Origin: Pollenia angustigena
Taxonomy: Eukaryota > Arthropoda > Insecta > Diptera > Polleniidae
Assembly: GCA_930367215.1 (NCBI GenBank)
Contig: OV884059.1
Coordinates: 14,098,945-14,162,944, forward strand
DNA: 64,000 nt
Direction: 5' to 3'
The translations under genes and the position numbers were made by a program. This document shows positions 22,010 through 34,077 of the stretch, in pieces. The notes under the pieces were generated by a model that saw nothing but the letters and a program-made list of their open reading frames with translations, did no database searches and was not told the origin of the DNA. Position 1 is the first letter of the stretch. Each line of letters begins with the position of its first letter.

Positions 22010-22812
22010 ACACGAGTACAAAAGTGATTCGTTTGACTAACACTCAATTCACATGAGGGCTTGCTTTTACGACGTCGTTTTATCTTGATTCCCTTTTAAA
22101 GCAACTTCCAAAATCTCTTTGCGTTCATACGATGATTTTTGGTTGCATGTCTTTTTTTATTTACAGTATGGCCTTGATTACCCGTCATTCGATTAACCGG
22201 CAGCTTCAATAAAATGGAAAACAAAAATTTTTTTGCACTGATTTAAATTGCCTCTATTATCCGAAATTATAAACAAATTATCTTTTTTTCGTTAAATTTT
22301 GAACAATCAAAAGAAATTTAAATAAACAAAGAAAGAGAATATCTTAACGGTGTGGAAGCATGTTCTGCCAAATTTACTTTTTTCCTCATGTTTACATAAT
22401 AAAACGTTATATATTTACATAAAATAAGAAACACACCAAAAAAAATAAATAATCAAGAATTCTGCCGATCCCGTCTATTATCGATAATCGAGGTCTCACT
22501 GTATTTTCAACCACACACTTCAAAGTAAGAAAAAGAATAAAACGTAAAAAGAAAAAGTTAAAAGAGAAATGTAAAAAACGACATGCAAAATACAAAACGA
22601 GTCATTTTGTTAACCCCTCTTTCTTTTCTACACCGCTCACCACCAAACCAAAAGAGACGTCGACAAAGCGACGTCGTAAAAGCCCTCATCTAAACTGAGT
22701 GTAACATTAAAACAAACAAAAAAAAAAAAAAATTTAAATTTTGTTTTTGTACCAAATCTTTTTTTTGTTTTAAATGTTAGTCAAACGAATCACTTTTGTA
22801 CTCGCGTTCTAA
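22010..22812. repeat. Foldback arms around a nested element (unit 1)
   Basis: TAGAACACGAGTACAAAAGT and the next ~17 bp (about 22017-22040) are repeated inverted at about 22774-22812 (ending TTTTGTACTCGCGTTCTA). In unit 2 the same hairpin is short and uninterrupted (33250-33395, loop of AAACAAAAATTTAAATTTTG type). In unit 1 it is split by the TAA-flanked element at 22041-22701. A further copy of the right arm lies at about 23353-23391 in the tandem repeat. Confidence 0.7.
22041..22701. mobile_element. TAA-flanked TIR element, 661 bp
   Basis: CACTCAATTCACATGAGGGC at the left pairs with GCCCTCATCTAAACTGAGTG at the right (a few mismatches), followed inwards by TTTTACGACGTCG and its inverse. TAA flanks both ends (22038-22040, 22702-22704). 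Unit 2 has the empty site GACTAACATT (TAA at 33281-33283). Its 3' part is included in the 579-bp tandem repeat. It is probably a PIF/Harbinger-type MITE. Confidence 0.85.
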
Positions 22813-23666
22813 AAACAAGCAGTGTGTTTAATTAAAGAGATTAATTAACATTTTTTGCCACAATGGTTCCATGTTTAAATCTCGCCCAATTTGTTGGCAT
22901 TTTTCCCGGGGTTGCGGTGGGAGAGCCCCAGAAACAGTTAGAAGCATGTGGCGCCAAAAATATAGCTAGAAAAAGCCCAAAAGTCACAATGGTTGAAATT
23001 TTCATAATTTTTTTCTTTTTGTTTAGTCTCCAGTCGGCTCCAAAATGTTATTTAGTGAACTATTGAATGGAACTAAAATTCTTTTATAACCACACACTTC
23101 AAAGTAAGAAAAAGAATAAAACGTAAAAAGAAAAAGTTAAAAGAGAAATGTAAAAAACGACATGCAAAATACAAAACGAGTCATTTTGTTAACCCCTCTT
23201 TCTTTTCTACACCGCTCACCACCAAACCAAAAGAGACGTCGACAAAGCGACGTCGTAAAAGCCCTCATCTAAACTGAGTGTAACATTAAAACAAACAAAA
23301 AAAAAAAAAAATTTAAATTTTGTTTTTGTACCAAATCTTTTTTTTGTTTTAAATGTTAGTCAAACGAATCACTTTTGTACTCGCGTTCTAAAAACAAGCA
23401 GTGTGTTTAATTAAAGAGATTAATTAACATTTTTTGCCACAATGGTTCCATGTTTAAATCTCGCCCAATTTGTTGGCATTTTTCCCGGGGTTGCGGTGGG
23501 AGAGCCCCAGAAACAGTTAGAAGCATGTGGCGCCAAAAATATAGCTAGAAAAAGCCCAAAAGTCACAATGGTTGAAATTTTCATAATTTTTTTCTTTTTG
23601 TTTAGTCTCCAGTCGGCTCCAAAATGTTATTTAGTGAACTATTGAATGGAACTAAAATTCTTTTAT
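22509..23666. repeat. Tandem duplication, 2 x 579 bp
   Basis: 22509-23087 and 23088-23666 appear identical over their length by eye. Each starts AACCACACACTTCAAAG and ends GAACTAAAATTCTTTTATA. Unit 2 of the large duplication has only one diverged, shortened counterpart (about 33280-33669), so this doubling happened after, or only in, unit 1. The short open frame in each unit (about 22863-23066 and 23442-23645) has no recognisable domain; I do not regard it as a gene. Confidence 0.92.
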
Positions 23667-24075
23667 AAAAGGTTTAAGTATTTATAGAAAAATTTTGTTG
23701 TGATTATTCGTGAACTGATCAAAACCCGAAGGTAAAGTTTACTTTAAAAAAAAAAAATGTTTTCTTCTACTTTTTGTTAACATAAATGTTGTTAAATAAA
23801 TATTTGCGATATATTTGTTATTTTATGAATTTTTTTTCTTAAAATTTGGCATAAAGAATAAATAAAAAAAGAACAAAGACCATATTTTCTTTAAAAAAAA
23901 ACAACTTTTTTTTATTCTAAAAAGACAAATAAATAAAATATTCATATTTAAAAATTTTTATGTATAAAAACAAATATTTTTACAGTTTTTTTTGTTTGTT
24001 AAAGTAACACCTTCAAGGTGAATTATTTTGAAGTGGAATAGAATTCAAATACAAAAAGAGAGAGCTGGATTAAAT

Positions 24076-24406
24076 CCCTGCAAATAAAATTGGACCACCT
24101 GATCCATTTTGATAAAATGGACTTCTCCATGGACTGGTCCGATGTAATGCAAGCATGGACCATGTCATTGTTAAAAAGTGTTTGTAGTGAGACGACATGT
24201 CTTCGTTTTTTATTGACATGCTTTCGTTTTTAAACGACTTCAAAACTAATCCTCTTGAGTATACCATGGAGTAGTTTTAAAACTACTCCTTAGTGGTCCA
24301 AAGGTGGGTTATATGGTCCTCTCCTAGGACATCGTAATGTTAAATAGACCAGGTTTTTTCCATACGTTTGGGTTACTTTTGGACTAGTCCTGGTCCCTTG
24401 TGGACT
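24076..24406. mobile_element. CCCTGCAAATAA-type TIR element, right end deleted (unit 1)
   Basis: Begins CCCTGCAAATAAAATTGGACC. Compared with unit 2 (34078-34451) about 45 bp including the right terminus are missing, and the sequence jumps from TTGTGGACTA to ATAGATATGG. The internal GGACTAGTCC-like and AGTAGTTTTAAAACTACTCC palindromes are retained. Confidence 0.75.
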
Positions 24407-25854
24407 AATAGATATGGTAAAAGCAAGTGCTGGAATACTATCGATATTTATCGATAGTTCAGATTTCACTATCAATATTACTATCGTCCGAATGTTTGTA
24501 CTTGAGAATTAAGATTTTATCTTATTTTTGAAGATTTTTTGAACATTTTTTATTTTTAGAAATAAAGACTTTTAACTTTAAGTTTGTACAACATACATAA
24601 TTTTTTTACAGTTTTTTAAAAAGTAAATTTTTAAAACACTGAGGTTTTATATCAGATTGTTGTCTATTGGTATTGCACACTTGTACTTTTATACTAAAAT
24701 GCATCAATAAGGGCAACAAAACATTAAAAAAGCATCATAGATTCGCGGTTGTTCATTTTGGGAATATTGATGAAAAACAATTATTTGTTAAAAGAAAATA
24801 TGTATGTATATTTATAAAGATTTATTTATTAAAGAACAAGAAAGTTCATGTATTTAGTACCAAAAGGTTAAACTAATGGAACTTAACCCTAGGATTATCG
24901 TGTTTTCCTTGCAATATTTTTCGAATATAACAAAAATTATGGGCGTATAAATGATACGTGTTGAATCGAATGAAACTTATTTGGATTCTATTGGAGCAAA
25001 TTAGTAAACTAGTGGGGTGAAATTTTATTCTTATGTAAAACTCTATGAAATTACCCTCTTGGCCAGACCGAATTCTTGTTTTCTTTTTCAAAAAGGACAA
25101 AATATCAAAAAAAAAAAAGCAACGTGAACTCTATAAATGATTTGTTCTGAATTGAATGAATCAAGTTTAAATAAAATGTGTGGTAGATGGGAAAAAGCAA
25201 TGTGCAAAATTAAAGACTACATATTCGATTTAATATGGTGTATGAGCTTCATAGCTCCCAAACTTAAATTTTTTTGCCCAAAATTTATACATCTCTTCTT
25301 TATATAAATGGACTTTATGTTCTTATTAATTAGAAATTAAATGCATTTGAAATGTATTTTTTTTGGAAAATATAACTAAAAGCACAATTTTAAACCTACA
25401 ATCTAATTTTGTATAAATATAATTATCCATAATAAAAAGAAGTTTCTTTTAAAAAAATAATAATTTTTACTTTTTTGCCCTTGTTATAAAAAATTTAAAG
25501 ATTTCTCTTTAAAATAAGATTTTCTTTCCAAATCTTCTGGCAACGCTGCTTGAGTAGGAAAACTTAACCTAGTTTTTTATCAGGCTACAGTTCGTTTTTT
25601 TATCACTGTTTTCAACGTATGAGACGTACGCACTATAGATATTTTATTGCAACTTAAGATAATGTTCCAAGTTCGTTTTGATTCTCAACCCAAAGGGTTA
25701 TCAATCTATCGGACTTTTCCTCTATAGTCGTTCATTGTATTGTTCTATGCTCGCAATTGCGTATATTTTTTATACAACATTGCAAAAAAAAAATTGACAT
25801 TTCAGTCCCTATGCAAACATATACAAATTTCGAGATAAAGGCCTTTAATTAGTA

Positions 25855-26064
25855 CCCAGCAAAAACTTGGTAATGACTTGCTATTTGTAAGCGAATGTGG
25901 TAATGACTTATTTAACTCCCTATTTGTAAGCGAGGGTGGTAAGTACTTGCCTCCAATGACATCACCGTGTTAAAATAATGAGTTAAAATGCCAATGTATA
26001 AGTAGTGAAGAGTCGTTATATTAGCTTTTTAACTCATTACTTTGCAATGTAAGTTTTTGCTGGG
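25855..26064. mobile_element. TA-flanked MITE, 210 bp (CCCAGCAAAAACTT ends)
   Basis: CCCAGCAAAAACTT and AAGTTTTTGCTGGG are perfect inverted ends with TA outside (25853-25854, 26065-26066). The interior has two copies of ATTTGTAAGCGANNGTGGTA. It is present at the same place in unit 2 (35921-36130), so it is older than the duplication. A rearranged relative lies at 48274-48970. Confidence 0.88.
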
Positions 26065-26308
26065 TAGTTAAAAAAGAACAGCTTAGCAATCCGTATCATC
26101 TGCCATTCTTGTTGTTTGTATACATAACTGTAATTCAGCGCGAATTGTGTGTGTATAGCTGCTGTTACATGTCTTCATAACTTTATTTTAAATAATTTAA
26201 ATATCGATATTTTCGATATTTTAAGACTATCGATTGTTTCCCAGCACTAGTTAAAGCCCTTATGACACTATATTTTTTATTCATTGAATTGATAGAAAGA
26301 AACAGTAA

Positions 26309-26450
26309 GTGCCGGTTCCCACACGTCAAGTTTAACTCGTCAAGTCTTGAGTTTTTAGGAGAGAGAGGAAAAGATATGGCATCCTCTTTTCCCTTCTCTC
26401 CTAAAAGCTCAAGACTTGACGAGTCAAACTTGACGTGTGTGAACCGGCAC
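26309..26450. mobile_element. TAA-flanked hairpin MITE, 142 bp
   Basis: GTGCCGGTTCCCACACGTCA pairs with TGACGTGTGTGAACCGGCAC (one mismatch), and the inverted arms continue for about 65 bp each, so nearly the whole element folds back. TAA lies on both sides (26306-26308, 26451-26453). Unit 2 has the empty site CAGTAAATATTGG (TAA at 36372-36374). It fits PIF/Harbinger-type target choice. Confidence 0.9.
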
Positions 26451-26542
26451 TAAATATTGGAAACAGCAAACTATAAAAAATTTAAACAAAGTTTTTTTTC
26501 AGTTTTTCTTTTATTAAGCTTCGTATACGCGTTGGTCTGATC

Positions 26543-27945
26543 TAGGGATTGCTGTTCGGTTTTAACCGAAACCGCGGTTTTAAGTGCCTAAAAACCGAAA
26601 CCGAAAACCGACAAAAAAACCTCGGTTATAGCTTTTACTTTAACAATATATTTATGCTTGAAGAAATTGAAAATTATACATAAAACTCGTGCTTCATATA
26701 CAAAAACTTTATACATATCAGCCTGCAACAATGACAAGGTATTTCAAAATTCAAAATAAATACTAAGAAGAACAAATGTTACATTTTTTACTCTTATGGT
26801 GTTTTCTTTTCTAAAAAATAATGATGCATTATAGTTGTGTAATATATTTATTAGGTTACACGAACCCTTACAAAGTGATACATTTTTCTAAATTACAATG
26901 GAACAAAATAATAGCTACGTTTTACACTCAACACTAATGTGTATTTAGCGTGTTAAATATTGAATGCAAAGTTTGTACTAAAAGCGATATTCACCACGCT
27001 TGTAGCAATTTTCAACATTAAATTTTCTTACAATTCCAATAAGCGTTAACAGCACTGATTTTCAATAATTAATGTCAGCTGTTGTTAAAAATTTTGCGAC
27101 AAAAAAATATAATAAAAGTAAAACAAACGAAAAACAAAAAGTTTTTATATCCATCACAATATAACAAAAATCACAATATAACGCAAATTGTCCGAAAACA
27201 CAAGAAAAAAAATACTTGCTTGCATAAAAAAGTACTTTACGCAGATGCAAAAAAGGGTATTATCTCACACTCAGTTATAACTGCGGATAAGAAATGGAAC
27301 AAATTTGCCATTTATTGTTGCAACATGTTTAGAAAGGAAAACGACAACTTCTCACATTTTTGCATATATTTTTAGAATGGAACAAAAACCCGCACGAATG
27401 GTAGCATATATGGAACATTATTGTCAGAAAAGAAAACACCATAAGAAGAACAAATGTTACATTTTTTACTCTTAATTAGATACCTAATTTGTGTGGCACA
27501 AACTACCACCTGGGCCTGGACTAGTATTTTGTATAGATTTTTTGTGACTATTGAAAAACTCACACCAACGAGCCCCTGTGCAAGGCTGGGACTTCTTTTA
27601 TATGTATGGAGTTTTATGGCTATAGCAGGAACATTCTGTTGGGATATAGAATAATTCTTTGAAAAACAATACATATGGTGGATACAATTTGCACAAAATT
27701 TTCATTTGGCCAATTGCGGCGCCTACGATGTTTAAATTTCCACTTTTTTTCTCTTTTTCTTATAAAAACACTTTGATTTTATACATAATAATTATATAAA
27801 AAAAAAAAACTGGAAAAATTTAAAAAAATGCCTGGCTAAGCCCAGGGATACACTTAAGGGTTAATAAAAGTACCTGAATTAAAACAAATAAAAAATTGTA
27901 TTGCATACAAACAAATATATGTTTATGTATAAAGTTTAACTTTGA
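26543..27945 (+). mobile_element. hAT-type element, left part (unit 1), cut by the duplication junction
   Basis: Left end TAGGGATTGCTG preceded by GTCTGATC (26535-26542), as in unit 2 (36464). Subterminal AACCGAAA and AAACCGAAAACCG repeats follow. The right end is missing, because the duplication breakpoint at 27945 lies inside it. The 645-bp element at 26797-27441 is inserted in it. Confidence 0.75.
26797..27441. mobile_element. TIR element, 645 bp, flanked by 33-bp direct repeats
   Basis: TGGTGTTTTCTTTTCT and AGAAAAGAAAACACCA are perfect 16-bp inverted ends. The flanks are the same 33-bp sequence on both sides (26764-26796 and 27442-27474), starting TAAGAAGAAC and ending TTTACTCTTA. Unit 2 has this 33-bp sequence once (36694-36726, one base different) and no insert. 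A 33-bp duplication is far longer than any standard transposase makes, which suggests an aberrant insertion. The interior has no recognised coding. Confidence 0.8.
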
Positions 27946-28075
27946 CATTCAATTCAATTGTAACCAAACAATCTCCTCAGAGGGGACATTTTTTTTTAAA
28001 CCATCCGATTTGGCGTGGAATGCCTCACATATACCTAGAATATTCACACAGAAGCAAAAATTGAGGGAAACATAT

Positions 28076-29940
28076 CGAGGGCCTATATTCAAAACCCTCT
28101 ATCTTTGATTTTCACGAAAATTACTTTTTAATGGTAAAATGTTCAGTAAAGCAACCCTCATCTATGGTGTAATTTTCATAACAAACATATCTTTTTTTGC
28201 TGTTTTATTTGCATTTTTGTATTTTCTCTATCTTATACAATTAATTTTTCTGAATGCAAAACCCTCTATCTTTTCTAATAACAAATTTTCAAATATTTTT
28301 TTTGAATAACTTGTTCCTGCAATACATGTGTTTTACTATTTTTTGCAAGCTGAACATGAATTTGACAATTTTAATGGTTTATTAAAATAACGAAAGCCGA
28401 TTCTGAACTGAATTATAATTAAAATATTTTGCATGCTTGGTTTTAGAAAATATAATGTCCATGCCTTAAAAATAAATGGTAAAAGTTGGAATTTGCTTAA
28501 AAATCGTCTTCTTTTAAAGTGTCCATCTATGATATAATTGTCAAAATAAGTAATTTTTAAAATCGTATGTAATAAAAATATTATTATCGTGTGATAATCT
28601 TTCATAATAGTATCAGTTGATGAATATAATCAACACATTTAAAAAAAAAAAAATCGTGCACAGTATGAAGAAGGTATTGATAAAATTGCAAGTGAGAATG
28701 GTGTACATCACGTTTTTACAATGGACGTCTTAGCAGTGAAACTGTGTCTCAATATTAATGCATCAGCAATTTACTTTAAGCAACGCCTTTGGGTACACAG
28801 TTTTACTATTTATAATATACATAGGTACTCATCAGTGAACAAGCTATTGGTGGAGCGAAATCAATAGTGATTTGTCCGCATCGGTATTTGTTTCCTTTAT
28901 TATTTATCATTAAAAACCGCATTGCTTATCAGATTCATTGCCAATTACAATTTTCTCGGATGGTTGTGGCTACCAAAACCGTAACCATTATTTATATAAT
29001 GCTCTATCCAATTTTGCTGCTAAAAATAATAAAGTTATTGAACAGAAAGAAGTTCTTAGAGAAAGGCCATACGCGTATGCCCATGCTAGGATAGAGATTA
29101 AGTTGCAAAATCAATTAAAACACTTTCCAATCGATTCCGTTAGAATGACTACAAAAGCCAGAAAGATGAGATCGTGAAAAAGCCGTTTGATGCAGAATAT
29201 TTAAATTATGATTTCTTTAATAATTACAGTGATGATAAACTTTTGCTTTTTTTTTCAATTCGACCAGGACGAGTAAAGAACGATCCCATAGTGTCTAATT
29301 TAAGATCTCTTTTATATCTTCCAGATGGTAGCGTAAAATATAAAATTAACTTTGATACAGATCACATTGATCTTCCTGTTCGTATAAAACCGTATACAGA
29401 AAATATTGAACCAAAACCTCCATATGCTGCTCCACTTTCAATTCAACCAAATAAGTGGAAGAATTTGCGAGATTTGAAGAACGTTATACCACCGGAATTT
29501 TATTATTATTTTTACGGTAATTTACACCAATCAAACTCGAAACAAACTTAAAAAAGCAAAAACAAACAAAAAAAAAATTGCTGCTATAACTTTTTATTTA
29601 ATATAGCCATTATCTTAAATAAGCCACTTTAAACACTGACGATGGCATAAATAAATTCAAAATAATTTATTTTTATTAAAATGCAAAACCCTCTATCTTT
29701 TCATTTTCATACATACATATTGATTATTTTTGAGAAGCAAAACCCTCTATCTCGCATAATGTCCCCAATAATGCAAAATTTTATAAACCAATTATCTGTG
29801 AGATTCAGTGGTAGATTTAAAAAATATTGTAGAATACCGAATTTTAATAACTAAAGTAATACGTGAAAAAAAAAACAGTTTTTTGGCTCTCCTCAAAAGT
29901 TGTTTTTTTTAAGATAGAGGATTTTGAATATAGGCCCTCG
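28076..29940 (+). mobile_element. DNA transposon, 1865 bp, with decayed transposase-like gene
   Basis: The inverted ends are CGAGGGCCTATATTCAAAAC and its reverse complement at 29921-29940 (one mismatch). ATAT lies on both sides (28072-28075, 29941-29944). The empty site in unit 1, AAACATATATTTAAA (about 17407-17421), fits a 4-bp ATAT or a 2-bp TA duplication. CAAAACCCTCTATCTT recurs near both ends (28085, 28257, 29682, 29736 and inverted at 29911), so these are likely protein-binding sites. The gene is described separately. Confidence 0.88.
28664..29551 (+). pseudogene. Transposase-like gene with SDGCGYQNRN motif, frameshifted
   Basis: Three collinear pieces in different plus frames. 28664-28820: GIDKIASENGVHHVFTMDVL, AVKLCLNINASAIYFKQRLW and VHSFTIYNI. 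28938-29055: ITIFSDGCGYQNRNHYLYNA and then LSNFAAKNNKVIEQK, with KFLEKGHTRM continuing in the neighbouring frame. 29174-29551: PFDAEYLNYDFFNNYSD, SIRPGRVKNDPIVSNLRSLL and a C-terminal LRDLKNVIPPEFYYYFYGNL. I recall this order (FTMD..AVKLCP, SDGC..QNRN, EKGHTxME, IPP..Y..FY) from large uncharacterised protein families repeated in insect genomes and presumed to be transposase-derived. The segment expected between the first two pieces is mostly gone and stops interrupt. The C-terminal motif is shared with the 59.25 kb remnant (IPPVYHTFYKNL). Confidence 0.75.
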
Positions 29941-30877
29941 ATATATTTAAAAATTTGAAAGTTACTACTTGTTACTCGACTGTGTTATTTATTTTCAAAA
30001 ATGTCTTTCTATTTGATTTTATCCAATAGTGGCAACAGTGGTTACCAGTGTGACCATATTAGCTTTTTTAGAGCTAAATTTAGCTTTATTTTTTCCTTTT
30101 TAGCTTGAGATATTTCATTTAGCTTAAAGCTTTTTTTTTCAGCTTTTTTCAACGATGCGTTTAGCTTTTCCTAGCCTTTTTTTAATTTCAATTTCGTGTT
30201 AATTTATATTTTAAAATAAATATAACAGTTTATCCGAATAAAGTTATGTATGATTTAGTTAAAAGCGTAATAGTCTGGCAGAACAGAAGAAATCGATTTT
30301 GCAGATTTGATTTACATACATAACAGTGCTGCTAGGGAAAGAATACAAAAGTTACGCTTTTTCCCCACAAAAAAAAAAAAAAAAATAAATTAAGAATTTT
30401 TGTTAAAAGTTACACTTTGAAAAATTTCTTGAATAAACAGTAAATTTATGTGATTTATAAGAACAAAAAACGTACACATTTCTATTCCATATTTCAGTGA
30501 TAATAGCAAGACCACAAATCAATTATTGAACAAAAGCAAAACTTAGAGTAAGTTTTATGCCTATTGCATGACAATTTAAAAATAAGGTTAAAGCATAAAG
30601 TACTTTTCGTTTATAGTCAGTTTATAGTTTTAAGCGATTTTAGCGATATATTACAGTTTATCTGTTTTTTCCCTTTAGCGATGAAAGCATATTTGCCACA
30701 TACTTATCCCTTTACGGCGTTCTTGCGCCGTAAGGGATAATTTTTATTCATTTTTAAGATCTTATTTATTGAAAAAATTATTTGTTGCAGAAATGCAACA
30801 TTGCAGCAGTAGCTCTCAAAATTTAAGTTGAAATTAACAATATGAAAATTTTTAAAGCAGTTGGTTTGCTTATTGTA

Positions 30878-31815
30878 CACTGAAAGAAAAATGCTTCATA
30901 TATTTAATGAATCATTTTCATAAAAAAACTTTCCTTAGGTAAATGAAAATGTTCATTGTCTAAATGGAATTTCATAGTTATAATGAAGTATTTTCGTTAA
31001 AATCGCTTCATTGGATTTCGTAATTACGTTAAAAATTTTCATTAGATATATGAAAACTTAAGTTTGTCCAAGTTAAAAAAAAAATTTTAATTGGGAACAT
31101 AAAAAAACAATATACAAACATAACTTTATTCATAAATTAATACAAAATTATAGTTTCCTTAAAAAAAATGTTTAATTGTTAATTAAAAAAATGTAATATT
31201 TAATAATTTCATACATCGAATGTTACATGTATGCCATTAAATTTATGAAATCAAAAAAAATTTTTATAAAAGCAACATATTTCAATAATTGCCTTCATAA
31301 ATTTAAATTTTCATTGTGACAATAAAAATGTCATTATAGTAATGAAACAGAAACTTTCAATCCACTTTCAATCAACGTTGTTATTGTTATTATGGACAAT
31401 TTAATCTCATATTTACGGTCTTAATTGAGAAAAAAACATAGTTTTTTTATACAAAAACTACACTGCCCCGGTAGACTAGCTGGTAGTGAGCTAGTCTATC
31501 AGCACCGAGGTTACATGTTCGAATCCCACCAGAGACAGAAAAAAAATAAAAAATAAAATAAAGTAAAATAAAATAAGAAAAAAGAAAAAAAAAATAAATA
31601 AAAAAAAAATAAAAAAAAATAAAAAAATTTTACTTTATTGAAAGTATTCATCCAATGAATAATATTCATGGATCTAATGTAATGTTTCATTAAGTCCATT
31701 TAATGAAACAGGTTTCATTGATCCAACGAAGCGCTGCATAGGTTCCTTTATAATGCAATTTTTCATGGGATTAATGTCAAAATTCGTTAGTATTGCGAAG
31801 AAAATTCTTTCAGTG
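30878..31815. mobile_element. TA-flanked MITE, 938 bp, with nested tRNA-like SINE
   Basis: CACTGAAAGAA and TTCTTTCAGTG are perfect 11-bp inverted ends. TA lies on both sides (30876-30877, 31816-31817). Unit 1 has the empty site TTATTGTAGCACAG (TA at 20649-20650). The interior is built from many ATGAA/TTCAT words in both orientations, for example AATGAATCATTTTCAT near the left and ATGTTTCATTAAGTCC near the right. A SINE-like block sits at 31465-31630. Confidence 0.92.
31465..31630 (+). mobile_element. tRNA-derived SINE with A-rich tail
   Basis: GCCCCGGTAGACTAGCTGGT starts a tRNA-like body with an A-box-like TAGCTGGTAGTG and a perfect B box, GTTCGAATCCC (31517-31527). About 10 bp later begins a tail of A, TAAAA and AATAAA (31537-31627). 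Pol III promoter elements followed by an A-rich tail are the hallmark of a LINE-mobilised SINE. Flanking target duplications were not clear. It is different in sequence from the long SINE at 14.3, 43.2 and 51 kb. Confidence 0.75.
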
Positions 31816-33249
31816 TAGCACAGACTAACCCCGCATTTTTTGGCAAGATGTTATTGACCCAAACTGGTCAGTGCCCGTATTGGTCCAACCTAACACCTTT
31901 CGGTGGAACGTGTTGAGCCGGCCCTTTCTACATCGTTATCAGAAAAATCAAGGACAATTCTAGGTCCTTCGAAGCTATATTACGCAATTTACTCAAAATA
32001 GTAAAATAATACACCTCAATAGGCAATGTTGCATATATACAACAAACCAAAATCAGTATAAAACGTAAACGAAATTGGTTTTGCGAAAAAACTTAGTACC
32101 TACTTGATTTTTAAAATATTTCCTCTTACCTTTCACTCAAACAAATTTCAATAGCTAAATATTGCTATTGCTTAAAAAAATAATTTTTTGAAAATGAATT
32201 CAAAGAGTGCACAACAGATTTCTACACACGTGTCACTTGAATAAAATCAATACAAACTTGTTGCTGTTTAGAAAACTTATAGTTTTTAAACCGCAAGAAT
32301 GTTTTGTTGCCAAACTGCAACATCGCCTTAAATTGCTATGGTACCATATATAATATTTTTACACTTACTTACCCTTAAGGGTATGTTGCAGAAATACAAC
32401 ATGACGCCGTAAAGAGTTATTTCATCTATAAGCAGGCATCAACAGCAAAAGTAAATCGAATTATGGGCGTTAAAGTTACATTTGCAAAACGTTATACGTT
32501 CCTTTTAATTTTCAAAGACTCAAACCATTAAAAGAACTAAGAATAAAATCGGTTATTTTTTTTCATCATGAAAAAAATTAGTTTTTGGCTTAGGTATCAG
32601 GGAAAAATATCTTGTTTGGCCTTCTTATGAGTGTTGTTGTCGTGGTCGAAATATAGTCGTTTTTAAAAGTTGGTATTATGATTGACGCAAACGACATATG
32701 TACCGCGAACTTTTTTCTTATGTGTTTTACATTGTCGTTGTCGTGATTTCGAATTTCAACTATTTTTTGAAAATTTCTTGAAACTTTCTGCTAGTAAAAA
32801 TTTTACTTTTACTTTTTAGCTGGATCAAACATCATTATACAGTTTATAAATTACATTATACAATTATCTTCTTACAAATAAAGTTAAGTTAAGCAAATCC
32901 ATAGAAATTGTTAAAAATAAAGCTAAAGTTTGATCAATTTACTGGTCAAGCTTTTTTTGGACTTTTTTTTCGTTTATTTATAAAATTATTCTCAGCTATA
33001 ATTACATAAGCAATACTTAATCGATGAAAAATATCGAAATAATTAAAAGTTACTACAAGAAGCTATAAAAAAAAATGTTGCCTAATTTTTTGGCTTTCAA
33101 TTTCCTTCTTTAGCTTTTTTCAGCTCTATTTCAAGCATGATTTATCTTTATATTTTTAAAAAATCTGGTCACACTGGTGGTTACTCACTTCTAATTTTTA
33201 TTATTTAATAAAACTTCATTAATTTTTTTAAATTTTACTGCCTCTTTTT

Positions 33250-33395
33250 AGAACACGAGTACAAAAGTGATTCGTTTGACTAACATTAAAACAAAAAAAA
33301 ATTTAAATTTTGTTTTTGTACCAAATTTTGAAGTTTTGTTTTTGTTTTAAATGTTAGTCAAACGAATCACTTTTGTACTCGCGTTCTAAAAACAA
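33250..33395. repeat. Uninterrupted foldback hairpin (unit 2)
   Basis: TAGAACACGAGTACAAAAGT at the left pairs with the arm ending TTTTGTACTCGCGTTCTA; the loop is A/T-rich AAACAAAAA and TTTTGTTTT. This is the state before the insertion seen at 22041-22701. Confidence 0.75.
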
Positions 33396-34077
33396 GCAGT
33401 GAGTTTAATTAAAGAGATTAATATAAAATGTTAATTATTCCCCAATAGTTTCATATTTAAATCTCGCCCAATTTGTTGGCATTTTTCCCGGGGTTGCGGT
33501 GGGAGAGCCCCAGCAACAGTTAGCAGCATGTGGCGCCAAAAATATAGCTAGAAAAAGCCCAAAAGTCACAATGGTTGAAATTTTCATAATTTTTTTCTTT
33601 TTGTTTAGTCTCCAGTCGGCTCCAAAATGTTATTTAGTGAACTATTGAATGGAACTAAAATTCTTTTATAAAAGGTTTAAGTATTTATAGAAAAATTTTG
33701 TTGTGATTATTCGTGAACTGATCAAAACCCGAAGGTAAAGTTTACTTTAAAAAAAAAAAATGTTTTCTTCTACTTTTTGTTAACATAAATGTTGTTAAAT
33801 AAATATTTGTGATATATTTGTTATTTTATGAATTTTTTTTCTTAAAATTTGGCATAAAGAATAAATAAAAAAAGAACAAAGACCATATTTTCTTTAAAAA
33901 AAACAACTTTTTTTTATTCTAAAAAGACAAATAAATAAAATATTCATATTTAAAAATTTTTATGTATAAAAACAAATATTTTTACAGTTTTTTTTGTTTG
34001 TTAAAGTAACACCTTCAAGGTGAATTATTTTGAAGTGGAATAGAATTCAAATACAAAAAGAGAGAGCTGGATTAAAT

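Larger units (their letters stand above)
17281..27945 (+). repeat. Tandem segmental duplication, unit 1 (10.7 kb)
   Basis: The sequence from CATTCAATTCAATTGTAACC (17281) to AAAGTTTAACTTTGA (27945) is repeated, with high identity by eye, as 27946-37163. The junction AACTTTGA/CATTC joins the interior of a hAT element to the interior of a SINE, and TGA precedes the breakpoint at both outer ends, a 3-bp microhomology. Unit 1 has extra segments at 17570-17905, 18133-19242, 19565-20442, 22041-22701, 23088-23666, 26309-26450 and 26797-27441. Unit 2 has its own extras. Apart from these the two copies stay collinear. No host gene lies within. Confidence 0.93.

Noticed and set aside
22863..23645. Identical short open frames in the 579-bp tandem repeats (67 codons each)
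   Set aside because: No recognisable domain, and the identity follows from the tandem duplication. The counterpart in unit 2 has a changed start (TAGTTTCAT instead of the ATG context).
27372..27674. 100-codon minus-strand open frame in the hAT element, partly kept in unit 2
   Set aside because: In unit 2 (36737-36928) the frame is broken by small changes, and no hAT transposase motifs are present.
31465..31540. A functional tRNA gene
   Set aside because: The B box is good, but the acceptor and anticodon arms do not pair properly, and a long A-rich tail follows, so it is a SINE.
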